Source: Viscum album
Lineage: Eukaryota > Streptophyta > Magnoliopsida > Santalales > Viscaceae
Reading direction: 5' to 3'
NCBI GenBank assembly: GCA_963277665.1
Contig: OY728128.1
Span: 1,862,616,988 to 1,862,680,987 of the forward strand
DNA: 64,000 nucleotides
Below the pieces are notes generated by a model. That model saw nothing but the letters and a program-made list of their open reading frames with translations. It was not told the DNA's origin and did no database searches. Shown here piece after piece: positions 59,325-64,000 of this stretch. Made by a program: the position numbers and the translations under genes. The number at the start of each line of letters is the position of its first letter. Positions within the stretch are counted from its first letter, which is position 1.

Positions 59325-61146
59325 ATTTCATTTTCCGTAGGATGGATAGATGGTGAAATACGGTTGTTTCATACTTATAATAACATATAAGTATATGATT
59401 GATACTGATGTTATTACTTCATAATGAAACAACCTAAGAAGAAGAAGTGGAAGAAGAAATAAAGTTGAAAGAATCCGTAACAGACATTACCTCTTCTTTG
59501 AAGTGCTTCTTTGAGACCTCCTTTTTGGGCACTAAAATAGGACTTTGAAGAAGACCAGAACCTCTAGGATGTTTATAAGGAAGTGGAGAGAAGAAATTGG
59601 AAGGGTTTGGACGAGCTTGAAGGCTCAAAGTGGTGTGAGGAAGAGGGGGAGGAGGTGCCCTTTTATAACGGAGGAGAGGGGCACCTTTGGAATAACAAAA
59701 ACTATTATTTTATTATAAAGTCAAGTTCGGTTTTAAATAGCTCCAAATTGAGTTATTTCGAAGATAAGGTGGGGAGGGGAGGAAATACTCTCATCCAATA
59801 GAATTTAGACGAGCTTAGGTCATTATATTAACCTTATGTTTTAGTTTTAACTCTTAGTTAATTAGATTGACATTTACCATGTTACATTGTATTTTTATAT
59901 TATATAGTTAATAAACATACCATATACATCCATGAGACCCCCATGTAATGTTTTATTAATATATATAAAAATATCTATGTCATTTGGCTGAACCTTAGGT
60001 TTTTAGGAATAAAATAAAAATTAATAATATAATTTTTATTTTAAAAACTATTTTATGTCAATTTGGACACTATTCAATAGTTGATTTTTTTGAAACTCAT
60101 AACAGAATGATTACTTCGACCAAAGTTAATTAAATAACTCCTAACATGTCATATTAACCTATAAAATTATTTTAATTCATAAAAAGTCTCAAATTTTATT
60201 TATTTGGATATTTATAACATCAATTATGTCAATATTTCATTAATAAGATAATTACTGCATCATCGTTGTGTCATAAATAAATTAAATTATTTAATGTCTA
60301 AAATTTAAAAATAAAATACCATTATGTAGGAAATATATTTATCTTTCTAATTAATATTTATATTTGAAATTATCTTATGCATAACCCCATATTAAAAATG
60401 ATTTACTTATTAAACTTTTATTTTAACTATTTTAACCCTTCTTTAAATAAATTAATAATAAATGTCCTAATCTAATCCATGTGGGCCTAAATGGTCATAT
60501 TTTATTCCTAAGGTTGTTTTTGGTCGAATTACACTTGTCCAATAGAATTAGGACATGTGTTAGGGTAATAATAATAACAATTTTACCTTTAATTACCCTA
60601 TTTACTTTTAACCGTGTTAAAAAAAGTAAAAAGTTATTATTCACCAAAAATTATTTTCATCTCATTGAACCACATTTTAGTCCATGATATTAACCGTGTC
60701 TCTCGGATTTTTAAAATTCCACTCACAGAAGCGGTAAAATTATGTTTTAAGAAAAATTCATTTTTTTAACTACCACTTAGTGGTTTCACTATTCATCAAA
60801 AATTGAAAGTTTTCCGAAAAATACCAAAATTTTACCCTAGGCTAATTTCAATATTAAGAATCAAAAAATGATGTCCATTTTGAAAAATAAAATTTATATA
60901 ATTTCAAAAAGTGGTTATTACTATTCATAACGGCTAGTTTTAATAATATTTTATTAGCATATCGTTGTTTAGTGAAACTCGATATTGCGTACTACACACG
61001 CTATTGAGGAAGGTCGTGATTGCGTGTAATGTAAGGGATGTCAATGATGTGTGGTGAGAAATCTCCTTTTGGTGTTAGATAAAACACAAGAAATTAATGA
61101 AATTAAAAAGAATATTTTTCATAAAATCTCGGGCTGTTACATTCTA

Positions 61147-61158
61147 CCCCCCTTAAAA
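61147..61158 (-). other. RE6 polypurine tract
   Basis: The minus strand reads TTTTAAGGGGGG, then TAGAA and the LTR start TGTAACAG. It is well preserved. Confidence 0.85.
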
Positions 61159-61806
61159 TGAATTTCTCCCTCGAAATTCGTCGGGGTTAAAAATGGTTTA
61201 CTATTCGAAAGTTTCTTTAATAGAAACCCACATTGTGAAAAGGAATACCAAAACCATTCTTTAAAAAAAACTATGAAACGTAACGGTTACCCAAATAAAC
61301 TAATCACTGGGTTTCCACATAGGTGAAAATATAGATATGGAAGAGAAATCTAACCATCATGTTCTAATGGAGAGTGGTAGAGAACATGGCTATGGAAAAA
61401 CTAGCAATCACAAAGCCATAAATTTGTGATGATCTAAGGTACCATCTGATTCATCAGATATAAGAGCATTAGGACAACATTTTTGGTTTTGAAGATCGTT
61501 TCCCTAAAGTTGATGAAATTGGAATTAGAAGAAATACTTTCGTGATTTCGTTATAGTCTCACCATTGGTCGTTCTTTGGACAATTCCCAATTCATCTCTT
61601 AATGAAAAGAAGTTGAATTTTACATTAGTGATGTGTTAATAGATCCTGTGATAGAATGATGGGTCATTCGATCTGTCTCAAACAAAAGGTTAGAAAAGTT
61701 ATCAAAAATTACATATGTCCATCTATAGTGAGATTAATGATATATGGTTCCTAAAATGGACTTATACTTCTTATATCATACTTCTTAATAAAACTAGTTT
61801 CTACTA

Positions 61807-61930
61807 AACAGGGACTTCCTGTAGGCCAGTGGTAGGCGATAAAGGCCAGTCGCACTTCTGTTGTGGGTTTGATTCCCACGGCCTTGTCCGACGCGATGGG
61901 CTGTCGCCCGTCCTGCAGGTTGCCCTTTTT
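61807..61930 (+). mobile_element. tRNA-derived SINE-like insertion
   Basis: A compact GC-rich block stands out from its AT-rich surroundings. It holds an A-box-like TAGGCCAGTGG (about 61823) and a B-box-like GGTTTGATTCC (61865-61875; consensus GGTTCGANTCC) about 42 bp apart, as in RNA polymerase III genes. It ends with a T-rich stretch. TTTCTACTA (61798-61806) and TTTCTATTA (61928-61936) flank it as a possible 9-bp duplication with one mismatch. It is not a foldable tRNA. No second copy is present in this window, so the SINE call rests on the boxes and flanks. Confidence 0.5.
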
Positions 61931-62479
61931 CTATTACTATAACATCCCATCAATAATATCGAAAAACTTCTATCCTTAAACAATACTAACTTATTTCCAA
62001 CATAATACATTCTAATATTTAGGCTTATCCATAATAGTGAAAATGATTACCAGAGATTTAATACCATCGTTGATCCCCATATATCATAAGATATGTCTCT
62101 TTGGTCACATTCCAAACATTCAAAGGCCTTAATCATGTATTCTCTTGCATACCCATTGAACCATAGTGAAAACATGAATGCAGTTAGAAGTTAGCACTTT
62201 CCACATACCAAAATCCTCAAAATTCTATATACTCAAACCATGATATCACTTAGTCCTTATATCAATCATGAGCTCATAAATACTATCAAACATATTAGAT
62301 TCTCTTTATCCCTTCATTATGTGCATATCCTCTGCTTTCCAAAAATATTTCAATCACTTTTCATGGTTACCGATGCCATAAAATTATTGAAAATCACAAT
62401 AGACCAAAACATAAATATTCCAATATTCCACGAGACTATATACGAAATTATTCTTTAATCCCATTACATAAACACTTAA

Positions 62480-63595
62480 TCATTCCACCACATCATTGTC
62501 ATATTCTACATCGCCAATGGTGATCGCATGTGACTTCCCTTTTTCCTTTGCCTTAAGTGGTTGCTCATGTCGATCATCACTAACCCTTGGATTAGGGAAT
62601 TTATTAGTATAATGCCCCATTTCCTTTCACTTGAAGCATTGAAGTGTAGTAGATTCATTCTGTGTATCCCTTCCATTGTTTATATCATTAGACATCTTCT
62701 TCCCATCATTGCGGCATTAAAATGCCCGATGACCTTCCTTTAAACATTTGAAACATTTACTTGTCCCTTTAAGACAATATCCACCATGCTTCTTTCCACA
62801 CTTTGATCATAAGGAAACATTCATCTTCTTTTCACCATTATTCTGAGATTTCTCCTTGAACTCCATCTTTCGTTTCTTGTAAAAACAATGAGATGGATAA
62901 GTAACACCAACTTCCATTTATACCTTGATAGCACAACGCACAATTTCTTCATAGCTACTGAAGTATCTTATAGCTAATGACCTTCAAAGATTTGGTTTTA
63001 AGCCACTGAAGAATCTATCATCTTTACTTTCAGGTTGGATGATAAATCCAGATGCATACCTTGCAAGCCTTGTAAAATTCTCTTCGTATATACCAACAGA
63101 TTCATCATCCTTTTGCTTTAGTTCAAGAAACTCCTTCTCCATCATTGATCGAATAATACGAGGGAAGTACTTATTTAAAAATAAGTTCTTGAACTCGTCC
63201 CATTCCATGGACTCAATTTCATCTCTTTGCCTCGTATTATTGATTAGAATCTACCATTGATCAGATTCACCTTCCAAACGATATACTGCTAAGATGACTT
63301 TATCATGTTCAGAACATTAAAGAACTGAAAATATCTTTTTAGTGGTACTGATCCATTGTTCAGCAATAAGTGGATTAGAAGACCCACTGAAAGAAGGTGG
63401 ACGTTGCATCATGAAGGACTCAATAGAATATTGTTCCCTTCTATGCTCATTTGGAAGTCCAGAATGATTCATAGATTGTGTAAGTATAGCAATAAGATTT
63501 TTCACTCCATCTCCCATAACATTTGTTTGTTCAGGATGACAATCATTGCATTGTCCATTGCATTGATCAACACGGTTCCTTCGGGTTCCAGCCAT
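62480..63595 (-). pseudogene. RE6 gag (capsid-like domain and zinc knuckles), with in-frame stops
   Basis: The start is MAGTRRNRVDQ at 63595. The first 92 codons are open and include P-P-S-F-S-G-S-S-N-P-L-I-A-E-Q-W-I, the usual entry to the Retrotrans_gag domain. A second open part (63208-62984) has E-W-D-E-F-K-N-L-F-L-N-K-Y-F-P and M-E-K-E-F-L-E-L-K-Q, then V-G-I-Y-E-E-N-F-T-R-L-A-R-Y, the core of that domain. Near 62730-62815 are K-C-G-K-K-H-G-G-Y-C and K-C-F-K-C-L-K-E-G-H-R-A-F, a double zinc knuckle. Roughly six stops or frameshifts occur. Gag-derived nucleocapsid would bind the element RNA. Confidence 0.85.
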
Positions 63596-63840
63596 CGTCT
63601 AAAACCCAAAAAGAATAGTGTGAGAGGAAAAAATCATGCTAGGGAAAACAACATAATAGAGGGGGAGTACCTTCAATATCTAACATATTAGGTTTAATTC
63701 TATGATTGTTAGCATAATTCTTGTACTATAACCTATACGTATACTTAACCTTAGGGACATCCCTAGACATACCTTAGAAATATCTCTAGGGATATCATTA
63801 ACGTTTTCGCATCATAGTTTCCAAAGGTTGACTAAACCTT

Positions 63841-63853
63841 TCCTCTGATACCA
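63841..63853 (-). other. RE6 primer-binding site (initiator tRNA-Met)
   Basis: The minus strand reads TGGTATCAGAGGA, two bases inside the right LTR. It identifies the right LTR as the 5' LTR. Confidence 0.88.
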
Positions 63854-63855
63854 AA

Positions 63856-64000
63856 TATAGATACCCGAATCTTGATGTACATGGACATTACATTACTTTT
63901 GCGGAATACTTAGTACATAACAAAAACACACACACAAGCATCATAATAGTTTAGTGTCTTTGGAAACTCAAAATATAATCTTCTAATCGTGGTGAAAGAT
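63856..64000 (-). repeat. RE6 5' LTR, first 145 bases, cut by the window end
   Basis: It is collinear with 57308-57455, with only scattered differences, up to the last base of the window (TCTTCTAATCGTGGTGAA.GAT in both). The rest of this LTR lies outside. Confidence 0.85.

Larger units (their letters stand above)
57308..61141 (-). repeat. RE6 3' LTR
   Basis: On the element's strand it starts TGTAACAGCCCGAG, a common plant gypsy LTR start, directly after the purine tract. The other end is placed at TATAGACC by alignment with 63856 and may be off by a few bases. It carries the three hairpin sub-repeats, GGTGAGCTCAAATGCTCAG (57528) and GGAGGGAGATATAGGTCCCA (57892). It is about 0.9-1.0 kb shorter than the RE2 LTRs, mostly between about 57930 and 58550. 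Confidence 0.82.
61142..63855 (-). other. RE6 internal region
   Basis: It contains gag in its 5' half (right). The left 1.3 kb (61160-62480) aligns with the RE2 interior in places and holds the SINE-like insertion but no pol domain. Near 61160-61200 the minus strand has AATTTCGAGGGAGAAATTC, a relic of the usual last codons of gypsy pol, so the family probably arose by deletion of the middle of pol. Confidence 0.65.
57308..64000 (-). mobile_element. RE6: gag-only LTR retrotransposon, - strand, runs off the window end
   Basis: The 3' LTR (57308-61141), a polypurine tract, a 2.7-kb interior with a degenerate gag, a primer-binding site and the first 145 bases of the 5' LTR (63856-64000) are visible. 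The two LTR copies agree closely over the visible overlap (for example TGGACATTACATTACTTTTG at 57332 and 63882, and ATATAATCTTCTAATCGTGG). No protease, RT, RNase H or integrase lies between them. RE2 has the same layout. The left LTR has no primer site on its left, so it is not the 5' LTR of RE3. Confidence 0.85.

Noticed and set aside
59583..59801. 72-codon open frame rich in Glu and Gly in the RE6 LTR
   Set aside because: It is a purine-rich low-complexity stretch within the LTR, not conserved as a frame in the RE2 LTRs.
57308..61141. This LTR as the 5' LTR of RE3
   Set aside because: There is no primer-binding site on its RE3 side. It starts directly after a purine tract that belongs to RE6, and it matches the LTR at 63856 much better than the RE3 LTR at 30812.
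61811..61925. A genuine tRNA gene
   Set aside because: A- and B-box-like motifs are present but no acceptor, anticodon or D-stem pairing is visible, so a SINE-like element fits better.
1..64000. CRISPR arrays, bacterial operons, ribosome-binding sites or an organellar genome segment
   Set aside because: There are no regularly spaced identical short repeats, no dense coding and no organellar genes. Retroelement content shows nuclear plant DNA.
1..64000. An endogenous pararetrovirus or an envelope-bearing retrovirus
   Set aside because: All RT-bearing elements have integrase downstream of RNase H and LTRs at both ends. No movement-protein, coat or envelope-like frame was recognised.

Overview
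This is a gene-poor, AT-rich plant nuclear window made almost entirely of decayed long-terminal-repeat (LTR) retrotransposons nested inside one another. I find no host protein-coding gene, no rRNA or functional tRNA gene and no CRISPR array. The plant assignment rests on Ty3/gypsy protein remnants of the plant type, primer-binding sites complementary to initiator tRNA-Met (TGGTATCA...), LTRs of 2-5 kb and a 177-bp-type satellite. I cannot name the species.

Layout, with my labels. 1-2085: a diverged tandem satellite (period about 177 bp), continuing at 12079-12900. RE1 (2091-12073, + strand) lies in it between two identical TATTC target-site duplications; its LTRs are about 3.4 kb and it has no recognisable pol. 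12901-19040: AT-rich sequence with one possible Ty1/copia remnant. RE2 (19041-30811, - strand): LTRs of about 4.8 kb, only 2.15 kb of internal sequence and a gag remnant. RE3 (- strand): 3' LTR 30812-33611 and a full but dead gag-pol, cut in two (33612-34946 and 54017-57307). RE3 sits about 26 bp inside the end of RE2's right LTR. RE4 (34947-54016, + strand): LTRs of about 3.1 kb and about 2.6 kb of non-coding internal sequence; it interrupts the RE3 integrase. RE5 (40397-50587, - strand): LTRs of about 2.0 kb and a nearly complete degenerate gag-protease-RT-RNase H-integrase; it sits inside RE4. RE6 (57308 to beyond the window end, - strand): LTR 57308-61141, gag-only internal region and the start of its second LTR at 63856. 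It is from the same family as RE2 and is probably inserted in the 5' part of RE3. A short tRNA-derived SINE-like insertion lies in RE6.

The elements form an insertion series: RE2, then RE3, then RE4, then RE5, with RE6 also later than RE3. RE2, RE6, RE1 and RE4 look non-autonomous; RE3 and RE5 carry pol but have many stops and frameshifts. All LTR pairs are visibly diverged, so nothing here is likely to be currently mobile. The less ordinary signals are a set of three hairpin-forming sub-repeats kept in the RE2/RE6 LTRs, an array of near-palindromic TACACGGCGTGTA motifs in RE5, a terminal LTR module shared by three otherwise different families, and the nucleosome-length satellite. All percentages and alignments were judged by eye.
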